NCBI RefSeq assembly: GCF_000374165.1
Contig: NZ_KB893783.1
Location: forward strand, 1-64,000
DNA: 64,000 nt
Direction of reading: 5' to 3'
From: Parafrankia elaeagni
Lineage (GTDB): Bacteria > Actinomycetota > Actinomycetes > Frankiales > Frankiaceae
Position 1 is the first letter of the stretch, and every line of letters starts with the position of its first letter. A program made the position numbers and the translations under genes. Shown here piece after piece: positions 45,335 through 53,627 of the stretch. A model generated the notes under the pieces. That model was given only the letters and a program-made list of their open reading frames with translations. It made no database searches and had not been told where the DNA came from.

Positions 45335-45489
45335 CGTCCCTCCGGGCAGCAGCAGGCGGCGGCGGGGCGGCGGGCGGCATGCGTGTCGGCGCCGTCCCCC
45401 GTGGACATCCACAGGGAACGACGCCGACAGACGATCTTATTTCATGCGATGTTCATTTCTGGTCGGTCACTCGCTGGTCGGTCGTTCGG

Positions 45490-47019
45490 TCACTCGCTCA
45501 GCGACGCGGTGGTGTCCAGCGGTGCGCCGGAACCGGAGGAGCCTCCGGCCACGTAGACGTGGCCGTCGCCACCGGTGGCGGCACCATGACCGGTCCGGGT
45601 CGCCAGCGCGCTGCTCGGGCCGGCGGACCACCTGTCGTCGTCCGGGGTGAACACCTGGGTGTTGCCGACAGCGTCCCCGTCACCGTCCTGACCGCCGACG
45701 ATGTAGACACGACCGTCAGGACCGGTCGCGCCGGCGGCGTCGGCGACAGCGGTCGGCAGGCTGGCGACCTCCGCCCAGGAGCCGCCGCCCGACCCACCGG
45801 AGCCCGGCGTGTAGGCGTAGGCGTCGGAGGAGGCCTCCTTGCCGGAGCCGTTACCGGCCTCCAGGCCGCCCGCGGCGAGGATCCGCCCGTCCGGCAGGCC
45901 GGCCAGGACGGGAGCGGCGTTCGCCGACGGCGGGGCGGCGGCCGTCGACCAGTCCCTGCTGTCGGGGTCGTAGATCGCCAGCGTCGTGGCGTCCAGCACG
46001 TAGATCTTCCCGTCGGTGCCGCGGGTGGCGCTGGGGTCGGCCATCGGCTTCGGCAGCGACGGAGCGGTCGTCCAGTCGCCGGTCGACGGCGTGTAGACCT
46101 CGACGGTGTCCGTCGCGCCGCCACTGTTTCCGCCGTTACCGGCGGTACGGCCACCGATGGCGTAGATCCGGCCGTCCGGGTCGGTCGCGGCGGCCAGGTG
46201 GCTGCGTGCCGTCGGCAGGTCCGGTGCGTCCGACCAGGTGCCGGCCTTCGGGTCGAAGACCTGGACGGTGCTCACCGGTGCGCCCGCGCCGCCGTTCGGA
46301 CTCGCCGACGCGGAGCTGGTCGGGCTGGCTGAGCTGGTGGGACTGGCGGTGCTGGTGGGGCTGGCGGTGCTGGTGGGGGAGGTCCCGCCCGGCAGGCCGG
46401 GGGAGAGGTCGTCGGGCGTCTCGGTCGGCAGGCCGCCGTTGTACGCGGCCGGCGTCAGACGCACGCCGGGGGTTTCGTCCGGGCTGGCGGAGCCGGTGGG
46501 CGTCATGGGGGTGGCCGTCGGGGTATAGGTGGCCGTGGGGGTCGCGGTGGAGGAGGTCGCGGTCGGGCTCCCCGACGGAGTGGCCGATGGTGTCGCCGTC
46601 GTGCCGGCACCGCCACCCGCGCCGCCGGCACCGGCGGCGGTCTCGCCGCCGAGGGCGAAGATGCGGCCGTCGCAGGCGGTGGTCGTTGCCAGGTGCGTGC
46701 GCGCCTCCGGGAGGTCTGCGACAGCCTCCCAGCTGCGTAGCGGCCCGGAGACGTCCGGCAGCGTGGGGCACTTGCCGGCCGCGCCGCCAGGAGTGCTGCC
46801 GGCGGCGCCGCCGGGGGCGGGAGTTCCCGACTGTGTCGGGCTGCCGGTCGGGCTGGTGGTCGGCGATGCCGTCGGGGTCGCCGACCGGGTGGGTGTGGCG
46901 TCTGGGGCGGCGCCCGCGCCCGGGGCGAGCAGCGCCGGCGTCGCCAGGGCTGCTGTCAGTGTGGCGGTCAGCACGAACGCGCGTGAGGCACAGCGCTGGG
47001 ACGTTCGTGACCAGCTCAT
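45490..47019 (-). CDS. Secreted Kelch-repeat protein
   Basis: 509 residues from ATG at 47019 (GGAGGGGGAAACCC upstream). A signal peptide (about 1-36, ending PGAGA) is followed by a Pro/Ser/Thr/Ala linker, then Kelch motifs (GRIFALGGE, GRIYAIGGR, GRILAAGGLEAG, GRVYIVGGQDG and GHVYVAGGSSG) that should form a beta-propeller. A low-complexity Thr/Ser/Pro segment (about 145-240) interrupts the first blades and is built from 9- and 18-bp DNA repeats (around 46312-46380). It is probably an extracellular binding protein. Confidence 0.83.
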   Translation of the reverse strand: MSWSRTSQRCASRAFVLTATLTAALATPALLAPGAGAAPDATPTRSATPTASPTTSPTGSPTQSGTPAPGGAAGSTPGGAAGKCPTLPDVSGPLRSWEAVADLPEARTHLATTTACDGRIFALGGETAAGAGGAGGGAGTTATPSATPSGSPTATSSTATPTATYTPTATPMTPTGSASPDETPGVRLTPAAYNGGLPTETPDDLSPGLPGGTSPTSTASPTSTASPTSSASPTSSASASPNGGAGAPVSTVQVFDPKAGTWSDAPDLPTARSHLAAATDPDGRIYAIGGRTAGNGGNSGGATDTVEVYTPSTGDWTTAPSLPKPMADPSATRGTDGKIYVLDATTLAIYDPDSRDWSTAAAPPSANAAPVLAGLPDGRILAAGGLEAGNGSGKEASSDAYAYTPGSGGSGGGSWAEVASLPTAVADAAGATGPDGRVYIVGGQDGDGDAVGNTQVFTPDDDRWSAGPSSALATRTGHGAATGGDGHVYVAGGSSGSGAPLDTTASLSE

Positions 47020-47222
47020 GGGTTTCCCCCTCCGAGGCCCCGAGCGGGACCGGACCGTTGGGTGGACGTTGTCGCGATGGCACTCGTGACGGGCACGCAC
47101 GGTCTTCCCGGTACTCCGGAGAGTAGTCATATCTGTGCGTGACTTCGGTGGGTCACCCGAGGCGGGTGCCAGCGACGGCCAGGCGACAATCGGTGCTCCC
47201 ACCTGCGCCGTAGGCTCCAGGC

Positions 47223-47648
47223 ATGGTGAGCGAGCGCGGGTTCAAGGCCCTCAACGCGACGCACAGACTCCTGACGAAGGCGACCCGGGGCCGGCTCGGC
47301 TGGCGCGCCGGCGGCATGCCCGTCCTGGAGCTCACGACGACCGGGCGCCGCAGCGGCAACCGGCACACGATCATGCTCACCTCGCCGTTGCGGGATGGCG
47401 GAGCGATCGTTCTCGTCGCGTCGCGTGCCGGTGATGACCGGCACCCTGACTGGTACCACAACGTCTGCGCCCATCCGGACGTCGACGTCCGGCTCCGGGG
47501 TGGTGCGTGGCAGCCGATGCACGCCCGGGTCGCCACGCCGGCGGAGCGGGAGCGGCTCTGGCCGCGGGTGGCCGACACCCGCTGGTACGAGAACTATCAG
47601 GCCAGGTCCAAGCGGGTGATCCCGCTGGTTCTGGTCGAGCCGCGTTGA
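47223..47648 (+). CDS. Deazaflavin (F420)-dependent nitroreductase, Ddn family
   Basis: 141 residues. LELTTTGRRSGNRHTIMLT, HPDWYHNVCAHPDVDV and RVIPLVLVEP place it in the Ddn family. It ends with TGATG shared with the next gene, an SDR, so they are translationally coupled. It may reduce quinones or related compounds with F420H2. Confidence 0.9.
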   Translation: MVSERGFKALNATHRLLTKATRGRLGWRAGGMPVLELTTTGRRSGNRHTIMLTSPLRDGGAIVLVASRAGDDRHPDWYHNVCAHPDVDVRLRGGAWQPMHARVATPAERERLWPRVADTRWYENYQARSKRVIPLVLVEPR

Positions 47649-48814
47649 TGCGTGCCCAGGCCGGCTGGGGACTCGCCGACGTGCCGGACCAGCGGGGGCG
47701 CACGGCCGTCATCACCGGCGGGAACTCCGGCCTCGGCTACGAGACGGCGGCGGTCCTCGCCGAGCGCGGCGCGACGGTCGTGTTGGCCTGCCGTGACCTG
47801 GCGAAGGCCGAGCAGGCAGCCGCACGGATCAGGAAGGGCGCGCCGGATGCCGACGTCCGGCTCGAGGAGCTGGACCTCCTCTCGCCGGCGTCGGTGCGGG
47901 CCGCCGCCGGGCGGCTCCGCGCGGCCCACCCCCGCCTCGACCTGCTGATCAACAACGCCGGACTGATGCGGCCGCCGCGGGATCTCTCAGCGGCTGCCGC
48001 TGTCGCCGCCGGCATCGAGCCGACGTTCTACGTCAACCACCTGGGGCATTTCGCGCTGACCGGTCTCCTGCTCGACCGGCTGCTGGCCAGTCCGGGGTCC
48101 CGGATCATCACGGTGAGCAGCCTGGTCCACCTCGTCGGCCGGGCCGATGTGGAGGGGCTGGCCCGCCTGCCGGCTCCGCGGGTCTCCCCGGAGGCGCTCC
48201 GGCCCGCGGCGCCGGGTGGCCGGCTCCCGTCGCGGCCGCGGCTGCACTATCCGTGGTCGAAGCTGGCGAATCTCATGTTCACCTTCGAGCTGCACCGCCG
48301 GCTGGCCGCCGCCGGTGCCCCGACCCTCGCGGTGGCAGCCCATCCCGGCATCGCCCGGACGGATCTCACCCGCAACCTCACCCCGCCGGCCCGCGTGTTC
48401 CTCGGTGTCCGCGCCGCGCCCGTGATGTCGTGGCTGATCCAGAGTCCCCAGATGGGGGCGCTGGCCACGCTTCGCGCCGCCACCGACACCGCGGCCCGCG
48501 GCGGGGACTACTACGGCCCGTCCGGCTGGTTCGGGAGCACCGGCCTGCCCGCCGCCGCGCGGACCAGCCCCCGGGCCCGCGACGCCGAGCAGCAGCGCCG
48601 GCTGTGGCGGGAGTCCGAGCGCCTCAGCGGCGTGACCTACGACTTCGGCGTCGGCCCGGCCGCGGAGGGAGCCCAGGCTCCGGCGCCGGTCACGGCACCC
48701 GGCATCCGGCCTCCGGCGAGAAACCGGCCCGCCGAGCCCGACGCCCGGCCGGCATACTGGGAAATGGCTGACCACGGCGGATCTGACTCCGGCGGACAAG
48801 GTGGGGAGCGTTGA
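47648..48814 (+). CDS. Short-chain dehydrogenase, protochlorophyllide reductase/retinol-dehydrogenase-like
   Basis: 388 residues. TGGNSGLG (24-31), NNAG near 101, SSLVHLV and the catalytic HYPWSKLAN (Tyr and Lys intact) define an active classical-type SDR of the protochlorophyllide-reductase-like group. The C-terminal 50 residues (Pro/Ala/Gly-rich) are an extension. The stop overlaps the ATG of the kinase relic (TGATG). Confidence 0.87.
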   Translation: MRAQAGWGLADVPDQRGRTAVITGGNSGLGYETAAVLAERGATVVLACRDLAKAEQAAARIRKGAPDADVRLEELDLLSPASVRAAAGRLRAAHPRLDLLINNAGLMRPPRDLSAAAAVAAGIEPTFYVNHLGHFALTGLLLDRLLASPGSRIITVSSLVHLVGRADVEGLARLPAPRVSPEALRPAAPGGRLPSRPRLHYPWSKLANLMFTFELHRRLAAAGAPTLAVAAHPGIARTDLTRNLTPPARVFLGVRAAPVMSWLIQSPQMGALATLRAATDTAARGGDYYGPSGWFGSTGLPAAARTSPRARDAEQQRRLWRESERLSGVTYDFGVGPAAEGAQAPAPVTAPGIRPPARNRPAEPDARPAYWEMADHGGSDSGGQGGER

Positions 48815-49247
48815 TGGCGGATGTCCCTGCCCAGACGGCGCCGCTGGAGGCCGCCGACCCGGCCCGGATCGGCGGATACGAGCTCGTGGGCCGCCTCGGC
48901 ACCGGCGGGATGGGCACGGTCTACCTCGGCCGCGGCGGCGACGGGCGCCAGGTCGCGGTGAAGACCATCCGGCCGGAGTTCGCCCGGGATCCGGAGTTCC
49001 GTGCCCGGTTCCTGCGCGAGGCGCAGGCGGCGCGGCGGGTCACCCGGTTCTGCACCGCCGAGGTGCTCGACGTCGACCGGGATCTCAAACCGGGCAACAT
49101 CCTGCTGTCCTCGTCCGGGACACCGGGCACGCCGACTTCTACGCGGCGTCCGGCCCGGTCTGGGTGATGAACCCGGACCGCACGGGCGAACGCGAACTCG
49201 ACCAGGGACCTGCCAGCGGGCCCGTCCACTGGGCCGCCGGTCCGTGA
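48814..49247 (+). pseudogene. Collapsed Ser/Thr kinase gene (N-lobe plus remnants)
   Basis: The frame begins with a normal kinase N-lobe (LGTGGMGTVYLGR, VAVKTI). It jumps from AEVLDVD straight to RDLKPGNILL, with about 50 residues missing, and loses the rest of the domain. Near 49130 a second frame gives VWVMNPDRTGERELD, like the end of a PD40-type propeller, to the stop at 49247. At least two deletions and a frameshift are present. A short N-lobe protein could still be made, ending at 49167. Confidence 0.75.
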
Positions 49248-49273
49248 CGACGAGGAAGGCCGGGAGGGCGGGG

Positions 49274-50323
49274 ATGGCGGTGCGGGTTCCGGTGATCGCG
49301 CTTACCGGGTACCTGGGCGCGGGCAAGACGACGGTGCTCAACCGGCTGCTCCAGGCACCCGGAGCACGCCTCGGGGTGGTCATCAACGATTTCGGGGCGA
49401 TCAACGTCGACGCCCTGCTGGTCAGCGGCCAGGTGGACGAGCCGGCCTCGATCGCGGGTGGCTGCCTGTGCTGTCTGACGGACACGGACGGCCTGGACGC
49501 GGCGCTGGAGAAACTGACCCACCCGCGGCTGCGGCTGGACGCGGTGATCGTGGAGGCCAGCGGCGTGGCCGACCCGCCGGCGCTGGCCAGACTCATCGGC
49601 TACAGCGGTGTGAGCCGGGTGCGTCCCGGTGGTCTCGTCGACGTGGTCGACGCCGCCCACTACTTCGAGACGGTCGACACCGGCGGCCTGCCGCCCGCCC
49701 GGTTCGCCTCCGCCTCGCTCGTTGTGATCAACAAGACCGACCGGCTCCCGGCGGCGGATCGCACCACCATGGTCGCGCGGATCACCGCCCGGGTGCGCGA
49801 GAGCAACCCGCACGTGCACGTGGTCGACACCGCGCACGGCCGCGTCGACCCGCAGCTCGTCTTCGACGCCGCCACCCCGCACGACCCGGTCGACGAGCTG
49901 CCGCTCGCCGCGCTGGCCCGCGAGGACCACGATCACAACGACGACCACGACCACGGGCCGCATCCGCGTGTCGACGCCGTGACAGTGCCGGCCACGGGGC
50001 CGGTCGATCCCGGTCGGCTCGCCGATCTGATCGAGGACCCGCCCGCGGGCGTCTACCGGCTCAAGGGCACCGTGATCGTGAACACCGGGCGGAGCCTGCG
50101 CGGCCATGTGGTCAACATCGTCGGGCGGCAGGTCCACGTCATGGCCGCGACCATGCGGTCCGGCGCCGCGGCGACCGGTTCCGAGGGCCTGGTCGCGATC
50201 GGCATGCATCTCGACCAGACCGCTGTCCGTGCCCGCCTCGAGACGGCCCTGCATCCCTGCGCCGACCGCCCCGCGACGGAGGGCGTCCGCCGGCTCGCCC
50301 GGCACCGGCGTCTGAGCGTCTGA
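49274..50323 (+). CDS. COG0523 (CobW/G3E) GTPase, probable metal chaperone
   Basis: 349 residues. GYLGAGKTT (12-20) is Walker A, GGCLCC contains the CxCC metal site (64-67), NKTD is the base-recognition motif, and DHDHNDDHDHGPH is a metal-binding His loop. The CobW C-terminal domain follows. It would insert or deliver zinc or a related metal with GTP hydrolysis. The ATG at 49274 follows GGGAGGGCGGGG. No Zur box was found nearby. Confidence 0.9.
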   Translation: MAVRVPVIALTGYLGAGKTTVLNRLLQAPGARLGVVINDFGAINVDALLVSGQVDEPASIAGGCLCCLTDTDGLDAALEKLTHPRLRLDAVIVEASGVADPPALARLIGYSGVSRVRPGGLVDVVDAAHYFETVDTGGLPPARFASASLVVINKTDRLPAADRTTMVARITARVRESNPHVHVVDTAHGRVDPQLVFDAATPHDPVDELPLAALAREDHDHNDDHDHGPHPRVDAVTVPATGPVDPGRLADLIEDPPAGVYRLKGTVIVNTGRSLRGHVVNIVGRQVHVMAATMRSGAAATGSEGLVAIGMHLDQTAVRARLETALHPCADRPATEGVRRLARHRRLSV

Positions 50324-50543
50324 GCGCCCAGAGCGTCGGGCCGGGTATTGCCGGCGGTTCGTGAACACAGACCGTCCGGCCCGGTCGGACCAGCCCGGTC
50401 GGCAGCGAACTGGTCGGTGTGGCCGACCGCTCGGCGAGTCGTCACCCTAAGTAATGCCTGTGGCCTGATAATGCCCGTCCCGGGACTTCTCCGAAGGACG
50501 TCCCGGCGCAGGTGCGCCACCAGCGGATCCTAAGGAGCACTGG

Positions 50544-50648
50544 ATGAGCGGGACATCGGCGCGGCGCCGTCGACCGCGGTCCTCGGTACTCACCGTCACC
50601 GTGGTGGCGGCAGGCCCCGCCGGCCTCCCCAACGTGCAGTTCGACTGA
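50544..50648 (+). CDS. 34-residue peptide ORF with strong ribosome-binding site
   Basis: AAGGAG lies 7 bases upstream of ATG at 50544. The peptide is Arg-rich at its N-terminus (SARRRRPRSS), then has a short hydrophobic run (VLTVTVVAAG) and ends PNVQFD before TGA. It precedes the L,D-transpeptidase GTG by 16 bp. A translated leader peptide, small membrane peptide or coincidental ORF are all possible. Confidence 0.4.
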   Translation: MSGTSARRRRPRSSVLTVTVVAAGPAGLPNVQFD

Positions 50649-50664
50649 AACCGGCGGACCAGCC

Positions 50665-51576
50665 GTGCATGACGCAGGTGCCGAGTCCGGCTCCGGTCCC
50701 GAGTCCGGCTCCGGTCCCGAGTCCGGCTCCGCGGAGTCCCTCGGCCCGGCGGGACCGTCCAACCCGGCGCGGCCGCGGGGCCCGGCGGTGACCCGTCGGG
50801 TGGTCGTGCTCGGCGGCGCGGCCGCGGTGACACTGGGATCCGGCGTGGCCGCGCTCGTCCTCGCCGTGACCAGGGGCGGGGCGGACGGCCCCGCGTCACC
50901 GCGCGGCGGCGCAGCCGTCCCCACCGGCGGGCCTGGCCAGGCGACCGGCGGTGTCGGGCTGGCGGCCGGGCTGACCCCCATCGCGCAGCTGCGTGGGGAC
51001 AGCGCCGCGTTCGATGTCCCCGGCGGGCCGCGCCGCGGGACGGTGCCCGGACGCTGGCGCGGCGCACCGTCCGCGCTGCCGGTGCTGGAGAGCCAGCCCG
51101 GCTGGCTGCGGGTGCGGCTGGCACAGCGGCCCAACGAGTCGGCGGCCTGGATCCGCTCCACCGACGCCGCGCTCGTCACCAGCTCCCACCGCATCGAGAT
51201 CGACCTCACCGAGCGTCGTCTGCGGCTCTACGACCGCGAGGTACAGGTGCTCGACGCACCGGCCGGGATCGGGGTCGACGACCATCCGACCCCGGCCGGC
51301 GAGTACTTCGTCGCGCTCTTCGCCCCGCCGCCCGACCCCGGCTACGGCGACTTCGTCCTGGTCACCTCGGCCCACTCGACCACGATCACCGACTGGGACT
51401 CGTCCGGCGACGCCATCGTCGGCATTCACGGCCCGCTCGGCAGCGAGGTGGCGATCGGCCGGGACGGTGCCCAGGTCTCCCACGGCTGCGTCCGCCTGCA
51501 GCGCGCCGACCTCGCCCGCCTGCGCGTCGTCCCGGCCGGATCCCCCATCAAGATCCGCTCCGGGTCAACCATCTGA
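50665..51576 (+). CDS. L,D-transpeptidase (YkuD) with N-terminal membrane anchor
   Basis: 303 residues from GTG at 50665. The cytosolic tail contains a Ser-Gly-Pro-Glu repeat built from 18-bp DNA units (50683-50733). One transmembrane segment (about 46-68) is followed by a linker, then the YkuD domain starting EIDLTERRLRLYDRE and ending with IHGPLG and SHGCVRLQ, which give the catalytic His and Cys. It would form 3-3 cross-links in peptidoglycan outside the membrane. Its ribosome-binding site is weak, which fits coupling to the small ORF just upstream. Confidence 0.88.
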   Translation: MHDAGAESGSGPESGSGPESGSAESLGPAGPSNPARPRGPAVTRRVVVLGGAAAVTLGSGVAALVLAVTRGGADGPASPRGGAAVPTGGPGQATGGVGLAAGLTPIAQLRGDSAAFDVPGGPRRGTVPGRWRGAPSALPVLESQPGWLRVRLAQRPNESAAWIRSTDAALVTSSHRIEIDLTERRLRLYDREVQVLDAPAGIGVDDHPTPAGEYFVALFAPPPDPGYGDFVLVTSAHSTTITDWDSSGDAIVGIHGPLGSEVAIGRDGAQVSHGCVRLQRADLARLRVVPAGSPIKIRSGSTI

Positions 51577-51753
51577 CCGGCACGCTGCTACCGACGAGTG
51601 ACGGGTGGACCCAGGTCGAACGTCCCGCCTCGGCGGTGCCCTTCGCCGTTCGAGAAACCGCTGGTCACGACGGACGATGAGACTGGCCACATCGGGTTCT
51701 TCCGATGGGCGGGTGGGCGAGCAGGCGAGTGACGCGGACTGGAGGTCCCGAAG

Positions 51754-52641
51754 GTGATGACCGAGGACAGACGGGCGATTCTTGTCGGTATCGACGGTTC
51801 GGTGGGATCCGAGGCCGCCCTGAGCTGGGCCTATGCAGCGGCTCAGGTGGAGGACCGCCCCGTCACCGCGTTGCTGGGCTGGACGGCGGACGGGTTGCCC
51901 CGGCCGGTCTACGAGGCCGCGCTCGCCGCCGACCGACACGGGCTGGCGACCGCCGCCGCGCAGCTGCTGGACCAGACCATCGCCCGGGTCCCGATGCCGG
52001 ATCCTCCGGTCGAGCTTCACCGGGTCGTCGTCGACCACGACCCGGTCGAGGCCCTCCTCGCCGAGGCCAAGAACGCCGCCGTGACGGTGGTCGGCGCCCG
52101 CGGGCCGGGCCTGGCACACCGTGTCCTGGCCGGATCCGTCGCGCAACGGCTCCTGCACCACTGCACAGGCCCGGTTGTCGTGATCCGCGGCGCCGCGAGC
52201 TCCGTCCGGCCCGACCGACGGCCCATAGTCGTCGGTGTCGACGGCTCCGGGCCCTCGCAGGCGGCCGTGCGCTGGGCGGCGGCACAGGCCGCGGCACGCA
52301 GCGCCCCGCTGCACCTGGTCCACGCCTATCGGATCAACCTCGCTCCGTCCGGCGTCCCTCTCGACGACTACTTCTACCCGACGCTGCGCAGAGACGCGGA
52401 ACGGCTGCTGGCCGACGTCGTGACCGCCGAGATCGACGACGAGGCCGACATCGACGTCCGCCAGGCCGCCGTTGACGACTCGGCGAGCCGCGCGTTGCTG
52501 CACGCTTCGCAGGACGCGCAGCTTCTGGTGGTGGGCACGCGGGGGCGCGGTGGTTTCGCGGAACTGCTGCTCGGCTCGACGGCGCACCAGTGCGTGCTGC
52601 ACGCGGCCTGCCCCGTCGCCGTCATCCACGGCCGAGCGTGA
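51754..52641 (+). CDS. Tandem universal stress protein (UspA family)
   Basis: 295 residues with two Usp domains (about 8-147 and 157-293). Each has the ATP-binding pattern: VGARGPGLAHRVLAGS and VGTRGRGGFAELLLGS. Such proteins in actinobacteria respond to hypoxia or stress. GTG at 51754 with GGAGG upstream is used; ATG at 51757 is equivalent. Confidence 0.9.
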   Translation: MMTEDRRAILVGIDGSVGSEAALSWAYAAAQVEDRPVTALLGWTADGLPRPVYEAALAADRHGLATAAAQLLDQTIARVPMPDPPVELHRVVVDHDPVEALLAEAKNAAVTVVGARGPGLAHRVLAGSVAQRLLHHCTGPVVVIRGAASSVRPDRRPIVVGVDGSGPSQAAVRWAAAQAAARSAPLHLVHAYRINLAPSGVPLDDYFYPTLRRDAERLLADVVTAEIDDEADIDVRQAAVDDSASRALLHASQDAQLLVVGTRGRGGFAELLLGSTAHQCVLHAACPVAVIHGRA

Positions 52642-52671
52642 CATGCGCCGACGGCCTCGACCCGGGCCGCA

Positions 52672-52719
52672 CGGTCCTCGGGTCGCGCCGTCCTCGGGTC
52701 GCGCGGCCCTCGAGTCGAG
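52672..52719. repeat. Three imperfect 16-bp tandem repeats
   Basis: Units beginning CGGTCCTCGGGTCGCG at 52672, 52688 and 52704 lie between the stress-protein stop and the tRNA terminator; the third is diverged. Confidence 0.65.
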
Positions 52720-52753
52720 AACCCACGGAGCTCGCGCACCCAGGATCGAGAAT

Positions 52754-52776
52754 TCGGGGCCAGGTCGAGGCCCCGA
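52754..52776 (-). terminator. Hairpin terminator downstream of the tRNA
   Basis: TCGGGGCC and GGCCCCGA form an 8-bp stem with a 7-base loop, starting 12 bases after the tRNA 3' end on the minus strand. There is no U-tract, as is common in high-GC actinobacteria. Confidence 0.6.
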
Positions 52777-52788
52777 GACGTCACAACG

Positions 52789-52861
52789 TACCCCGGGTGG
52801 GATTCGAACCCACACTGTCGGTGGTTTGAGCACCGTCTCTCTGCCGTTGGAGTACCGGGGC
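52789..52861 (-). tRNA. tRNA with anticodon CAA (Leu by anticodon) but short variable loop
   Basis: The 73-base minus-strand sequence folds as a full cloverleaf. The acceptor stem is GCCCCGG/CCGGGGT with a G-U first pair. The D arm is short (CTC/GAG). The anticodon stem CGGTG/CACCG has loop CTCAAAC, giving CAA. The variable loop is 5 bases (ACAGT). The T arm is GTGGG-TTCGAAT-CCCAC, and the discriminator is A. Bacterial tRNA-Leu normally has a long variable arm, so identity is uncertain though the tRNA call is firm. CCA is not encoded. Confidence 0.85.
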
Positions 52862-53027
52862 GGGTCGGCGAGGTCCGCGGCGCTGAACGTCGCGGAACGT
52901 CTCGTGCACGACTCTAGCCGGGTAGGGTGCGATTCGACCGCTCGACCCGGACAGATTACGGGCGAGCGGGCCGCACCCCACGCCCGCCGCCCGATCGTGA
53001 CGACCGCACAACCAGGAGTTCACCTCG

Positions 53028-53627
53028 ATGAGCCAGCCTTCTTCGACGCCGCGTCGGGTGTTGATCGCTGAGGACGAAGCGTTGATCCGGCTGGATCTCA
53101 GGGAGATGCTCCAGGAGGAGGGCTACGAGGTCGTCGGCGAGGCCGGCGACGGCGAGACGGCGGTCGCACTCGCCGGGAAGCTGCGCCCCGACCTGGTGAT
53201 CCTGGACGTCAAGATGCCGAAGATGGACGGTATCGACGCCGGAGCCAAGATTGCCAAGGAGCGGATCGCGCCGGTCGTGATCCTCACCGCCTTCAGCCAG
53301 CGGGAGCTCGTCGAGCGGGCCCGCGAGGCGGGGGCGATGGCCTACGTGGTCAAGCCGTTCCAGAAGAAGGACCTGCTGCCGACCATCGAGATGGCGATGA
53401 GCCGGTTCACCGAGATCGTGAGTCTTGAGGCCGAGGTCGAGGACCTGCAGGGTCGCCTGGAGGCCCGTAAGATCATCGAGCGGGCGAAGGGTGTGCTGCA
53501 GACCGAGCACGCGATGACCGAGCCTGATGCCTTCCGCTGGATCCAGCGGACGTCGATGAACCAGCGCCGGACCATGCGGGCTGTCGCCGAGGCTGTGCTG
53601 TCGGGCGAGGCGCTGCCAGGCTCGTGA
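53028..53627 (+). CDS. ANTAR-domain response regulator (PdtaR/AmiR-NasR type)
   Basis: 199 residues. The receiver domain (about 10-125) has Asp60 in LVILDVKMP and TAF and KPF for the switch residues. The C-terminal ANTAR RNA-binding domain follows (about 135-190, KIIERAKGVLQTEHAMTEPD and QRTSMNQRRTMRAVAEAV). Such proteins bind RNA hairpins and act as antiterminators. The stop overlaps the next gene's GTG (GTGA), so it is coupled to a binding-protein-like gene. Confidence 0.93.
   Translation: MSQPSSTPRRVLIAEDEALIRLDLREMLQEEGYEVVGEAGDGETAVALAGKLRPDLVILDVKMPKMDGIDAGAKIAKERIAPVVILTAFSQRELVERAREAGAMAYVVKPFQKKDLLPTIEMAMSRFTEIVSLEAEVEDLQGRLEARKIIERAKGVLQTEHAMTEPDAFRWIQRTSMNQRRTMRAVAEAVLSGEALPGS

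Noticed and set aside
50324-50543. Possible c-di-AMP riboswitch before the wall-enzyme gene
   Set aside because: A hairpin is present (CCGGGAC/GTCCCGG near 50480-50500), but the conserved sequence blocks of the ydaO class are not seen.
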